Shown here piece after piece: positions 10,015 through 17,374 of a DNA stretch of 64,000 nucleotides. Source of the DNA: CBDDKZ01 sp965230415. Its GTDB lineage: Bacteria > Bacteroidota > Bacteroidia > Cytophagales > JAAEPT01. A program made the position numbers and the translations under genes. Positions within the stretch are counted from its first letter, which is position 1, and each line of letters opens with the position of its first letter. The DNA lies in assembly GCA_965230415.1 (NCBI GenBank), contig CBDDKZ010000003.1, positions 434,001 through 498,000 of the forward strand. Direction: 5' to 3'. The notes under the pieces were generated by a model, which did no database searches, was not told the origin of the DNA, and saw only the letters and a list, made by a program, of their open reading frames with translations.

Positions 10015-10310
10015 AGTACTACGGTTTTATGGTTGAACTTGGTAATAAGGTAGATATGAACCGGAATAGGGTGGCCTTCTTGTGGGTAAATGTTGCGAGT
10101 AGCGTTTGCGTAGTGGTTTTTCACCTTGCCACGGTTGTCGCCGGTTGTCGGGCTTTGTTGCCGTTTTGGGTGGGTGCAGTTGCTTAGGTTGATGAGCTCA
10201 CCACCTGTACCGCGCTTTTTGTCATAAGAACAGTACTCAATGGCAAAAGGCTGGCCGGAACCCATATCTGTAAGTACTTCTTTGATGGTTATGGTTTGTT
10301 GTAAATCCAT
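10011..10310 (-). CDS. Small phage-type protein of unknown function
   Basis: A 99-residue protein starting at the internal ATG at 10310 (MDLQQTITIKE). The longer ORF upstream to 10373 begins with proline- and histidine-rich sequence that looks untranslated. It contains PFAIEYCSYDKKRGTGGE and a C-terminal HPIPVHIYLITKFN beta-strand pattern. It overlaps the portal-like fragment by 4 bases (ATGA-type junction) and is oriented like the terminase remnant at 14.3-15.7 kb. It therefore probably belongs to the head-packaging region of the same wrecked prophage. I recognise no specific family, and no defect is visible in the gene itself. Confidence 0.5.
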   Translation of the reverse strand: MDLQQTITIKEVLTDMGSGQPFAIEYCSYDKKRGTGGELINLSNCTHPKRQQSPTTGDNRGKVKNHYANATRNIYPQEGHPIPVHIYLITKFNHKTVVL

Positions 10311-10421
10311 ACCCAAAGGTGGGGAAGGATGGTGGGATTTGAGGGGACAGGGGGAAATACGTTTTACAAACATATTTTTGATTTCGAACGTATATGACGT
10401 TTTTATTAAAATAGATGAAAA

Positions 10422-10833
10422 ATGCCAATTTTAATAAGCTCTGGAAATTTTGTAAGCCTTTTAACTCCGCAGCAGCATACGATTATCATTAGGGGTAAAA
10501 AAGTTACAGAGAAAATAGAAATTAAGAAAGACCTTCAGAGAAGAGGAGTTTTAATACAAGAATGTGAGTTTAATGAAAGTGTGATCTTTGAAAGAATTAA
10601 TTTGTATTCTGGGATAAGGTTTAAGGACTGCATATTTAAAGGCAGACAATTATTTAATAGTTGTAAGGCAAATACTTATGATCATGAATTTAACAATGAG
10701 GGTTTTCATTTGATATTTGAAAATTGCAATATATCAGGCTTGTATTTTAATGGTGAAAATCAAATTGAAAGAGGGTTGAAAATAATTAACTCTGAAGTGA
10801 AAATTCTTTCGATTAATTCTATTGATGTGATCA
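10422..10833 (+). pseudogene. 5' part of a pentapeptide-like membrane protein gene split by an IS3 element
   Basis: The frame opens at ATG 10422. It encodes about 137 residues of a right-handed-helix type pattern (ECEFNESVIFERINL, FKDCIFKGRQLFNSC, LIFENCNISGLYFNG), in which aromatic and small residues recur about every ten positions, like degenerate pentapeptide repeats. At 10833 the reading enters the left inverted repeat of an IS3-family element and soon stops. The C-terminal half resumes at 12113 in a compatible frame. Proteins of this architecture in Bacteroidota have a helix-type N-terminus and a C-terminal membrane pair; their function is unknown to me. Confidence 0.6.
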
Positions 10834-10853
10834 TCCCCCAAAAATTAGGACAG
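10834..10853 (+). repeat. Left terminal inverted repeat of the IS3 element
   Basis: The 20 bases TCCCCCAAAAATTAGGACAG pair with the right end. They match at all but three positions, and the inner ten bases are identical. Confidence 0.8.
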
Positions 10854-10869
10854 TAAGTTAAACTTTAAA

Positions 10870-11166
10870 ATGATTAAATTTACTGTTATGGCAAGTAGAA
10901 GAAAATTCACCTCAAAATTTAAAACCAAAGTTGTATTGGAATGCATAAAAGAGCAATCAACAGTGGCCCAATTGGCTCAAAAATATGATTTACATCCCAC
11001 GCAAATCAATACATGGAAACGTGAGTTCCTTTCAAATGCGGAACAAGTATTTGACTCGGGAAATACATCTGGTAAAAGCCAAGAAGAAACCGAAAAGGAT
11101 CAACTCCTCAAGACTATAGGTCAATTGAAAGTTGAAAATGATTTTTTAAAGAACGCCTTGCGGTAA
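10870..11166 (+). CDS. IS3-family transposase OrfA (HTH_Tnp_1)
   Basis: A 98-residue DNA-binding subunit. The likely start is either ATG 10870 or the internal ATG 10888 (MASRRKFTSKFKTKVV), the latter matching the typical family start. The helix-turn-helix lies at about residues 20-50 (STVAQLAQKYDLHPTQINTW, then KREFL). A leucine-zipper-like coiled coil follows (EKDQLLKTIGQLKVENDFLK). The gene ends at TAA 11164-11166, with orfB in the -1 frame. OrfA alone binds the inverted repeats and restrains transposition, while the fused OrfAB made by frameshifting is the transposase; this is known for the family. Confidence 0.9.
   Translation: MIKFTVMASRRKFTSKFKTKVVLECIKEQSTVAQLAQKYDLHPTQINTWKREFLSNAEQVFDSGNTSGKSQEETEKDQLLKTIGQLKVENDFLKNALR
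11142..11148 (+). promoter_or_regulatory. Programmed -1 frameshift site (T TTT TTA)
   Basis: In orfA frame the codons read GAT TTT TTA AAG, giving the canonical X XXY YYZ heptamer T TTT TTA. A -1 slip here continues as KERLAVKPLKERRM without a stop into orfB. It would produce the OrfAB fusion expected for IS3 elements. Confidence 0.75.
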
Positions 11167-11186
11167 AGCCTCTCAAGGAAAGACGA

Positions 11187-12071
11187 ATGGTGATAAGCAA
11201 GGATCACCCTCAACTAAGTATAGTGAAACAATGTGAGTTATTACAGGTTCATCGCTCAGGTATTTATTATCAACCGCGAGAAGAATCACCTTTAAACCTA
11301 GAGTTAATGCGTTTAATTGACCAACACTATCTGGATCATCCCGAAAAAGGTGCACCAAGAATGTATACCTGGCTGACACGTGACAAGGGGTATGAAGTTA
11401 GTCGCAACCGAATAGACCGATTGTATTATCGAATTATGGGCTTACGAGCTATTTTACCAGGTAAACACACCTCCAAGAGGCATAAAAACCATAAAGTTTA
11501 CCCTTATTTACTTCGGGGGCTTCAGGTAGATCGCTCTAATCAGGTGTGGGCTACTGATATCACATATATTCCTATGAAAAAAGGCTTCATGTACCTTTGT
11601 GCCGTCATAGATCTACACAGCCGGTTTGTAGTGAATTGGTCAGTATCTAATACCATGGATGCGGAATGGTGTAAAGAAACGATTGAAACGGCGATCATGA
11701 TGCATGGAAAGCCTGAAATAATAAACACTGATCAGGGATGTCAATTTACTTCTGAGGTATTCAGCACGTTTATTTTGGAAAAAGGCATCCAATTAAGCAT
11801 GGATGGCAAAGGTAGAGCTACCGATAACGCATTCATAGAGCGATTATGGCGTAGCGTAAAGTATGAAAAAGTATACATCAACCCACCTAAAGATGGTGCT
11901 CATCTCTATCGGTTGTTGAATGAGTATTTTGATTACTACAATTATGAAAGAAGGCATCAATCAATTGGCGATAACCGGCCAACTGATTTGTTTGTTTCCA
12001 ACATCTCAACACCAGCCGAAATAAATCACAAAATTCCGGGTATTGATATGTTGAAAACCCTGCTAATTTAA
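11187..12071 (+). CDS. IS3-family transposase OrfB (rve integrase core)
   Basis: A 294-residue ORF when counted from ATG 11187, but the frame is open upstream to the slippery site and is probably made mainly as an OrfAB fusion. It has an N-terminal HTH_21-like region (QHYLDHPEKGAPRMYTWL) and then the retroviral-type integrase core. All three acidic catalytic residues are visible: Asp in WATDITYIPMKKG, Asp in INTDQGCQFTSE, and Glu in NAFIERLWRSVKYEKVY, 35 residues after the second Asp as in the DD(35)E pattern. The C-terminus HQSIGDNRPTDLF is typical of the family. No frameshift or stop is seen, so the enzyme may be functional. Confidence 0.93.
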   Translation: MVISKDHPQLSIVKQCELLQVHRSGIYYQPREESPLNLELMRLIDQHYLDHPEKGAPRMYTWLTRDKGYEVSRNRIDRLYYRIMGLRAILPGKHTSKRHKNHKVYPYLLRGLQVDRSNQVWATDITYIPMKKGFMYLCAVIDLHSRFVVNWSVSNTMDAEWCKETIETAIMMHGKPEIINTDQGCQFTSEVFSTFILEKGIQLSMDGKGRATDNAFIERLWRSVKYEKVYINPPKDGAHLYRLLNEYFDYYNYERRHQSIGDNRPTDLFVSNISTPAEINHKIPGIDMLKTLLI

Positions 12072-12092
12072 TATCTTAATTAATAATATAAT

Positions 12093-12112
12093 CTGTCCTA
12101 ATAATTGGGGTA
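12093..12112 (-). repeat. Right terminal inverted repeat of the IS3 element
   Basis: Read on the minus strand the bases are TACCCCAATTATTAGGACAG, the partner of the left end at 10834-10853. Confidence 0.8.
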
Positions 12113-12721
12113 ACTACTATTTTGATTGAAATAATTTCGGCTAATACTACTTGGTGTGAAGATGATATTTTAAATGCCGATGAAAGGGATACTAAAAGAT
12201 ACTTTGCCCAAAAAAGAGAACTATATAGGCAACTCAAATTTGCTAGTGATAAACAAGGGAATAGGTTTGATTTTCTAAAATTTAAATCTTTAGAAATGCG
12301 ATATTTTAAAAAGGAATCCTTTGAAGGTGTAAAATGGTGGAAGAGATTATTTGAGAAGGATCGATTTATATTAATTGCAGGAATGACTAATAATTATGGG
12401 CAAAATTGGTACAAACCAATTATAATTTCCATTCCATTTTCATTGTTGTTTTATTGTATTATTATTGTTGATAATACCAAAGGGTTAAGTTTTTGTCCAA
12501 ATTTTACGTGGAATAGTATTAAATATACTTTTGGTGAAATATGGAATCAAAGTAAGGTGTTTTGGCAGTTATTAAATCCAACTCATAATCTAAATAAAAT
12601 TTTTGAAGATGAGAATAATTTGACTTCAGCTTCATTCGTTTTTAGCTACTTACAAAAAATTTCTATTGCCTTTTTTGGATATCAAGCAATAAGTGCATTC
12701 AGGAAGTTTAATAAACGATGA
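12113..12721 (+). pseudogene. 3' part of the IS-split pentapeptide-like membrane protein gene
   Basis: This stretch continues the gene interrupted at 10833. It starts in helix-rich charged sequence (DERDTKRYFAQKRELYRQLK) and has a hydrophobic segment near KPIIISIPFSLLFYCIIIV. It ends with a second weakly hydrophobic stretch and the C-terminus GYQAISAFRKFNKR, a tail seen in Bacteroidota pentapeptide-repeat membrane proteins. The internal ATT or TTG codons near 12122 could in principle restart translation, but no ribosome-binding site is evident. A good intrinsic terminator follows at 12735. Confidence 0.6.
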
Positions 12722-12734
12722 TTTATTAAAAAAT

Positions 12735-12759
12735 GAGCCGTTTCCGGCTCGATTTTTTT
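12735..12759 (+). terminator. Intrinsic terminator after the split gene
   Basis: A perfect 6-bp stem GAGCCG/CGGCTC with a 4-base loop TTTC is followed by GA and seven T. It ends the plus-strand transcript. The minus-strand gene that ends at 12769 has only a weaker A-side counterpart. Confidence 0.75.
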
Positions 12760-12768
12760 ATGCTTTGC

Positions 12769-13032
12769 TCATTGTAATTTCAACTGCTCCGTTAAATCAA
12801 GGATAGACTTATAGAGAAAAGCCATGTTAGACCTGTCCAGGTTGTTTAAATGGTCTGCTTCTGTACTGCTAAGTGCGTAATAAAAAAGCTCCCACAAGGC
12901 CTCGTTTAAATTAGGATAGTTTTGGAATAACTCATCAACGGTGTGAGCGAGTTTGGTTTGTGCACCGCAGCTACTGCAAGCACAGGTTTTGATCGATTCG
13001 TTTCGCATAATAAATCGTTTAAAATTGGACAT
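12769..13032 (-). CDS. Small Cys-motif protein, possibly phage-derived
   Basis: An 87-residue protein with a Cys cluster near the N-terminus (CACSSCGAQ, residues 17-25) that could hold a metal, followed by a helical body. The start may be ATG 13032 or the internal Met at residue 9. It is on the same strand as, and downstream of, the terminase remnant, so it could be a leftover packaging-region gene, but I recognise no family. The 5' flank on the minus strand (13060-13105) carries a short hairpin GAAGG/CCTTC. Confidence 0.45.
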   Translation of the reverse strand: MSNFKRFIMRNESIKTCACSSCGAQTKLAHTVDELFQNYPNLNEALWELFYYALSSTEADHLNNLDRSNMAFLYKSILDLTEQLKLQ

Positions 13033-13196
13033 AGGAAGGTCACTGCGAAACGTTTATGACGTTGCCATAAAGATCTGAAGGACTTGCACCCCTATGCCTT
13101 CCGTTATTTTCAAATATAAGGAAATTTGTTAGGTGTGGTGGTAACCTTGGAATGAAGGGAATTCGTATACGCGTAAGTATTTAGTTTTTTATACCT

Positions 13197-14111
13197 ATGA
13201 TCAATGATATAGTTTTTCAATTCGGTGAATTTATTAACAGCCCATCTAATAGTTTGAAATTTGTTCAATCAATTCTTATAACATTATTAGGGGCTTTTTT
13301 TAGTGCTTTTATTGCCGTTCGGATGTTTAATAGAGGCCTCAAAAAAGACCAGGAAAATGCTAAAAGGATAAAAGAGATTCGTATGAACTATATCAAGACA
13401 ACTTTTAAAGTCCTATTAAATCATGCTGTGACCCAATTAGAAAAACAAATAAAGGAATATGATGACTTTTGTGGAAGCATGAAAAATAACATGCTGGAAA
13501 ACCTAGCTCTTAGAATATATCCATTCAGAGATCTTCAAAGATTAGCAAATATAGAATTAATTGAATTAATTGAATTGTTCGAATTCATTCATTTTGACAA
13601 TAAAACATTAACCGATTTCACAAAAGACTTAGATTATATTAATGATGTGGTTCCACAAATTCATGAAGACTTCAACCATATTTATAGACAAAGAAATTTT
13701 GATATAGCAAATAACGCTATTAGGGAAAAAGACAAAGTGTTAACTTGTTGTTCTAAGATAATGAAGAATAATTTTCTTTTAGATTCCATTAATTATTCGG
13801 ATAAATTGATTGATGAAATCAAAAAAATATTGATAAGCTATTATTCAGAACCACTCAATTCCGCTAACTTAAAATATGACAGCGAAATTTTAATTATTCC
13901 TCTTAAAGAAATATTAGAACCAGTTACTTCAGAAGACAACAAAACAATTAATGAGTTGATTAATAATGTCAAGAATTGTAAGATATTAATTGATACATTT
14001 TCTGAAAACAATCGAATCTTTGTTGATGAATTGATTAACTGTAAGGCGAATTTGTCGAAAGCCAATAATAATTTAAAAAATTTATATAATAAAATAAATT
14101 TTGACCATTAA
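13197..14111 (+). CDS. AT-rich single-pass membrane protein with coiled coils
   Basis: A 304-residue protein. One transmembrane segment (residues about 25-45, SILITLLGAFFSAFIAVRMF) is followed by a long Lys/Glu/Asn-rich helical cytoplasmic body. This contains a striking LIELIELFEFIHF stretch and C-terminal coiled-coil heptads (LSKANNNLKNLYNKI). The gene is among the most AT-rich in the window and stands alone between phage remnants on the other strand, so it looks like a horizontally acquired cargo gene. I recognise no family. A perfect 14-bp hairpin follows its stop. Confidence 0.6.
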   Translation: MINDIVFQFGEFINSPSNSLKFVQSILITLLGAFFSAFIAVRMFNRGLKKDQENAKRIKEIRMNYIKTTFKVLLNHAVTQLEKQIKEYDDFCGSMKNNMLENLALRIYPFRDLQRLANIELIELIELFEFIHFDNKTLTDFTKDLDYINDVVPQIHEDFNHIYRQRNFDIANNAIREKDKVLTCCSKIMKNNFLLDSINYSDKLIDEIKKILISYYSEPLNSANLKYDSEILIIPLKEILEPVTSEDNKTINELINNVKNCKILIDTFSENNRIFVDELINCKANLSKANNNLKNLYNKINFDH

Positions 14112-14130
14112 CTGTAATGTAGGTGATTGT

Positions 14131-14163
14131 AACGTCTTGTTTTTCAGGTAAAAACAAGACGTT
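14131..14163 (+). terminator. Perfect 14-bp stem-loop after the membrane-protein gene
   Basis: Arms AACGTCTTGTTTTT (14131-14144) and AAAAACAAGACGTT (14150-14163) are perfectly complementary with a 5-base loop. There is no clean T tract afterwards, though the T-rich arm itself may serve. It is probably a terminator, but could be an attachment or recombination palindrome. Confidence 0.55.
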
Positions 14164-14264
14164 GTTAAAGGTGTTGCTGCAACCACCTCTTATCTCGCCC
14201 CGTCACGCGCTGTCTGAATTTCGCAGTTGCCTTCGAAAAAAAGGATATAGCTTTCAGAAATTTT

Positions 14265-15665
14265 TCATGAACTCATGTTCGGAATGAAGGTACCGCCGAA
14301 CGAATCAATTTCAGAGACGGACATCAATAGCATATCGGCACAATCACTGAGGTGTGTGGCTTCCTCCTGTGGTATGTTAGCGTTACGTTCGCTGCTCTTC
14401 ACCTTATGCAGGCTACCGTCATTGGCTTCCTTTACCGGTGCGTTGGACATGCTGATCATCGCCTCTTTACAATTATCCAGGTTAATGCTTACACGTGGTA
14501 ACTTAGGGTCTTCACTGGTCAATACCTTATCCCACAACAGGTAACGATACATATGAGAAGACTCACCCTTTCGAGGGTAGCGCCGCACCTTCCAGCCATT
14601 CTTATTCAGGATCTTCATAAACTGGTCGGCGTAAGTGAGTTTGCTATTAGCGTTGCGTTTGTTACCATCCGCACCATAAGTAAAGTAAACCACCTTCTCT
14701 TTGTGATGCATATAGTATTCAAACCACTTATTCGCCAAATCATCTAAGGTCTGGCCGTTCTTCACATATAGATTCTTTTGTACTTTCAATTCATTCAACG
14801 ACTTGAAGTATTGCCCGGTAAGTGCACAGTTAATGTTAGCACCCCAATCAACAGCTAAGCGCAGGGACTGAGTAGCGACCACATCGCTATCCATGCGGCT
14901 ATCTGGGTTAGCCAGGCGCTCGTCGTTGTAGTTGATCTTACGCAAGTAAGACTCGTCAAACTGGTTGCTATAGCCGTGTATGTCGTAATCGAGCTTCGGG
15001 TAAAAGCCGCCCTCAATCTTATCCGGAAAGTAATTGAGTACCTCCACCATGAATACAAACTCCATGGTTGTTTCGTATTCATCCAATATGTACTGCATGC
15101 CAATGTTCTCAATGTTATCGAAGATGTCGACTTCGCTGTAGTAGAGCCCAGTTTTAGACTTATGCCAACGCAAAGAGCGTTTGAGTTCTTCGGCTTGCTT
15201 GTAATAATAAACACGTTCCTCAGTGCTTTGAGCCTTAATACACTAGAGCTGCAGGTTTGCCACCTGGCGTCGTATAGTCTTGAAATCAAACTCATAATAG
15301 TTGCATGCTCACGGGTCCAACGTGCGTTCTGGTAAGGCATGGAGGTGAGCAAAAATTCACCGTGGTGGAACCAGGCATCTTCCCATTTACCCATATTACC
15401 ACGATTGGCTTTCTTAATGCCTTTATCGTAACGATCGCGATTCCAGGTAAGCACTTCATCACCGATAATGCCATCTACATTGTCGCCCCGGTCTTCGGAT
15501 GCTAAACTAGAATGCTTGAAGGTGGTACCGTTGCAAATGCTAATGGTATCTTCTAAGGAAATGATTGGTTGAATAGGCTTGATCCAATGCTTAGGCGGTC
15601 GTCTATTGTAAACAAAATGTACATCTTCACGGTAACCCAATTTCATCAAAGCAGCTATTTTTAAC
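14265..15665 (-). pseudogene. Phage terminase large subunit, truncated and frameshifted
   Basis: The minus strand encodes most of a terminase large subunit in two frames. The upstream part has LMKLGYREDVHFVYNRRPP, the Walker-B-like DGIIGDEVLTW and a TSMPYQNAR coupling motif. After a frame change near 15300 it continues as YYEFDFKTIRRQVANLQL, an in-frame TAG (15243-15245), then an intact 302-codon ORF. That ORF holds the nuclease signatures LAVDWGANINC (first Asp) and HLSDCADMLL (late Asp). The N-terminal ATPase Walker A region is absent: sequence upstream of about 15665 no longer looks like phage protein. Truncation, frameshift and nonsense together make this a dead gene. It is the best marker that this region is a decayed prophage. 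Confidence 0.75.
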
Positions 15666-15812
15666 CAAGGATTAAATAAGATAAAATTTATCGTTGAAAT
15701 TTGAATGTAATAAGGGACTTATATGTTGGAATAATAATAAATAGAGCTGTGAATTAAAGAATACCAGTTCCTATTCACGGTACAATTATTTTTAGCATGA
15801 TTTCTGGTTTCG

Positions 15813-16046
15813 ATGAAAGTAGTGTACAAAAAGACCGAATATGACATTCATGGCTTCCTTCTTAATAAGGATTTTACCAAGGTATATGATTCCTGGAAAG
15901 TAGATGTTTCGGTTTTGCACAAACTACTTATAGATGATAAGGTTTTTGAGGTTGATAAACAAACTTTCGTTTTTATTGGAAATTATCCAAAACCTTTCAT
16001 TGATAACTATTTTAAAGCTAAGTATTACCAAGTGGTTAAAAAGTAA
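15813..16046 (+). CDS. Small hypothetical protein
   Basis: A 77-residue ORF with a strongly biased, protein-like composition (MKVVYKKTEYDIHGFLLNKD, then KYYQVVKK at the end) and alternating beta-type hydrophobics. It is free-standing between the terminase remnant and a 650-base gap. I recognise no family. A real but small accessory gene is more likely than chance, since it reads smoothly over its entire length. Confidence 0.45.
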   Translation: MKVVYKKTEYDIHGFLLNKDFTKVYDSWKVDVSVLHKLLIDDKVFEVDKQTFVFIGNYPKPFIDNYFKAKYYQVVKK

Positions 16047-16694
16047 GTAGGACTAATTTAGTGATCTTGGTGTTTAAAGGATCAAGAATTGGTACCAATT
16101 ACAAATCTATAATGATTTGATTAGTCTGGTGATACTGGCTACTCTGGCCTCGATGGCCTCTATCATACGCATTACTAATTATGTATGTCTTTGCGCTTCC
16201 AAATCTATGTTCCAGTCTAATGGTAAATTTGGATTTGTGGATTGTTAATCCGATTTTCGGTGAAGCTTACATACAGCTCGACTTGTTATTAAATGCTTAT
16301 TTTGTAAACTCAAATAAGTATTTACTTTGAGCATTTAATTTTTTTATATATATTCGTATAAGTAAAGGCCCTTGAACGAAAGGAGCTGAATACTACTAGA
16401 AACTTTTTAGAATTGCCTGGGAAATTGGGATTTCATCAGCACTTATTCTTCAACTGTATTCTGACGATTTGTTAAACACGTAGCATTCATTAAAAACAAT
16501 GGATTTATCATTTAATGATTGTGCTTACTGTTCAATGAAAAAGTCCTGTGCCAGTTGAAAGAGTTAGTGTTTGATCCAGCTGTCGTAACTAGTTTTAGTA
16601 GCTGTATAATTTGAAAAGATTGAATACATTAATCGTTTTTACAGAATCAGCAGGTATGAATAACAAACAACTTTCTGAAACTTTATTGAATTGC
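16047..16694. other. 648-base intergenic stretch with one hairpin
   Basis: No convincing gene is seen. A short minus-strand open stretch near 16130-16190 reads MRMIEAIEARVASITRL and may be the tail of a lost gene. At 16309-16345 a stem CTCAAA/TTTGAG, or alternatively the outer stem AAATGCT/AGCATTT, is followed by a run of seven T and could terminate plus-strand transcription. Confidence 0.4.
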
Positions 16695-17159
16695 TTATTT
16701 GCGCTGTATGGCATAAGAAATAAGGTTAGTAATGTCTAAATCAAATACGTTTAAATAAGCGTTGAGTGAGTCAATCCGGAAATTGTTGGCAGATTCCATA
16801 CGCAAAATGCTCTTTGAGGATAATCCGCATTTGTCGGCCAGTTCCTGCGTGTCAAGTTGTGTTTGTTCACGCAATAACTTAAGCGCTGCGGCGATTTTCT
16901 CAATGCTAACTGGAAATGATTTGTCGATCGTGATTTCATCTTTGAGGACCTGATCAAAGGACTCGAGAATGTTTATGGAAAGTATATTGAAATATGCGAT
17001 GGGTAGATCAAGATTGAAATTGAAGGAGCCTTTTTCCAGACGAATAATTTGTTGGCGGCTTACACCAATAGTGTTGGCCATTTTCTCTTGGGAAATATGT
17101 TGATTTTCTCGGAGAATACGTAACAAACGACAAGTAGCCATTCTTTTCTCGTTATCCAT
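16695..17159 (-). CDS. Transcriptional regulator with two XRE-type HTH domains
   Basis: The product is 154 residues when started at ATG 17159 (MDNEKRMATCR). The longer frame up to 17228 would run through the operator palindrome and is unlikely. It holds two tandem helix-turn-helix repeats. The first is ENQHISQEKMANTIGVSRQQ with IIRLEKG, and the second is REQTQLDTQELADKCGLSSK with SILRMES. The repeats are clearly homologous, so the monomer can act as a built-in dimer. A 38-bp near-perfect palindrome lies 8-45 bases before the start codon, as expected for autoregulation. Related core sequences occur ahead of the divergent AhpD/MCP operon and ahead of the operon at 24.4 kb. I infer that it controls these genes; the inducing signal is unknown. 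Confidence 0.8.
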   Translation of the reverse strand: MDNEKRMATCRLLRILRENQHISQEKMANTIGVSRQQIIRLEKGSFNFNLDLPIAYFNILSINILESFDQVLKDEITIDKSFPVSIEKIAAALKLLREQTQLDTQELADKCGLSSKSILRMESANNFRIDSLNAYLNVFDLDITNLISYAIQRK

Positions 17160-17166
17160 GATTTTG

Positions 17167-17204
17167 ATAAAGACATATTTGTTACGTGTCAAATATGTCT
17201 TTAT
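17167..17204. promoter_or_regulatory. 38-bp operator palindrome, core GTTACGTGTCA
   Basis: Perfect 15-base arms ATAAAGACATATTTG (17167-17181) and CAAATATGTCTTTAT (17190-17204) surround TTACGTGT. The site lies immediately upstream of the double-HTH regulator start. Size and position suit an operator bound by two HTH units. In RNA it would also fold into a strong hairpin. Confidence 0.7.
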
Positions 17205-17225
17205 ATTGTAATTAATTAGATGAAA

Positions 17226-17241
17226 CATATGTTACGTGTCA
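17226..17241. promoter_or_regulatory. Second copy of the operator core
   Basis: CATATGTTACGTGTCA repeats the right part of the palindrome (GTTACGTGTCA identical) 45 bases further on, in the divergent promoter region. Confidence 0.55.
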
Positions 17242-17271
17242 CCTGAAACCGTGCTGACAACAAGGAAGTGA

Positions 17272-17282
17272 TGGCACGTAAC
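17272..17282. promoter_or_regulatory. Third, inverted copy of the operator core
   Basis: TGGCACGTAAC is the reverse complement of GTTACGTGCCA, one base different from the other cores. It lies about 93 bases before the AhpD-like gene. Confidence 0.45.
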
Positions 17283-17294
17283 GCGCTAATTATT

Positions 17295-17324
17295 GTCATT
17301 CGGGGCCTTTAGGCCCTGAATGAC
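17295..17324 (+). promoter_or_regulatory. 14-bp hairpin in the leader of the AhpD/MCP operon
   Basis: Arms GTCATTCGGGGCCT (17295-17308) and AGGCCCTGAATGAC (17311-17324) pair throughout, with one G-T wobble and a 2-base loop. No T tract follows. It could be an mRNA-stabilising leader, an attenuator, or the end of an upstream transcript. Confidence 0.5.
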
Positions 17325-17374
17325 TTGCAATTTAAGAAGCCTAATAGGAATCAACCAAGTTTAAACTATTAATT

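Larger units (their letters stand above)
10834..12112 (+). mobile_element. Complete IS3-family insertion sequence (about 1.28 kb)
   Basis: The element is bounded by imperfect 20-bp terminal inverted repeats whose inner part ATTAGGACAG is identical on both ends. It contains orfA (HTH) and orfB (rve/DDE integrase) in overlapping -1 frames with a canonical slippery heptamer. Length, gene order and ends fit the IS3 family, but I cannot name the subgroup with certainty. All catalytic residues are present, so it may be active. It is inserted in a pentapeptide-like gene. I could not find a clean 3-4 bp target duplication at the flanks. Confidence 0.9.

Noticed and set aside
10310..10428. Upstream extension and alternative minus-strand ORF before the small phage gene
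   Set aside because: Pro/His/Ser-rich and without family look; MDLQQT at 10310 is the natural start.
13050..13110. Minus-strand stretch with a tRNA T-arm-like look (GTGCAAGTCC)
   Set aside because: The flanking stems do not pair as a T-arm and no acceptor, D or anticodon arms exist, so it is not a tRNA or att fragment I can support.
17160..17228. N-terminal extension of the double-HTH regulator to 17228
   Set aside because: The 23 extra residues are encoded by the operator palindrome and do not look like protein; the ATG at 17159 begins the HTH-like sequence.
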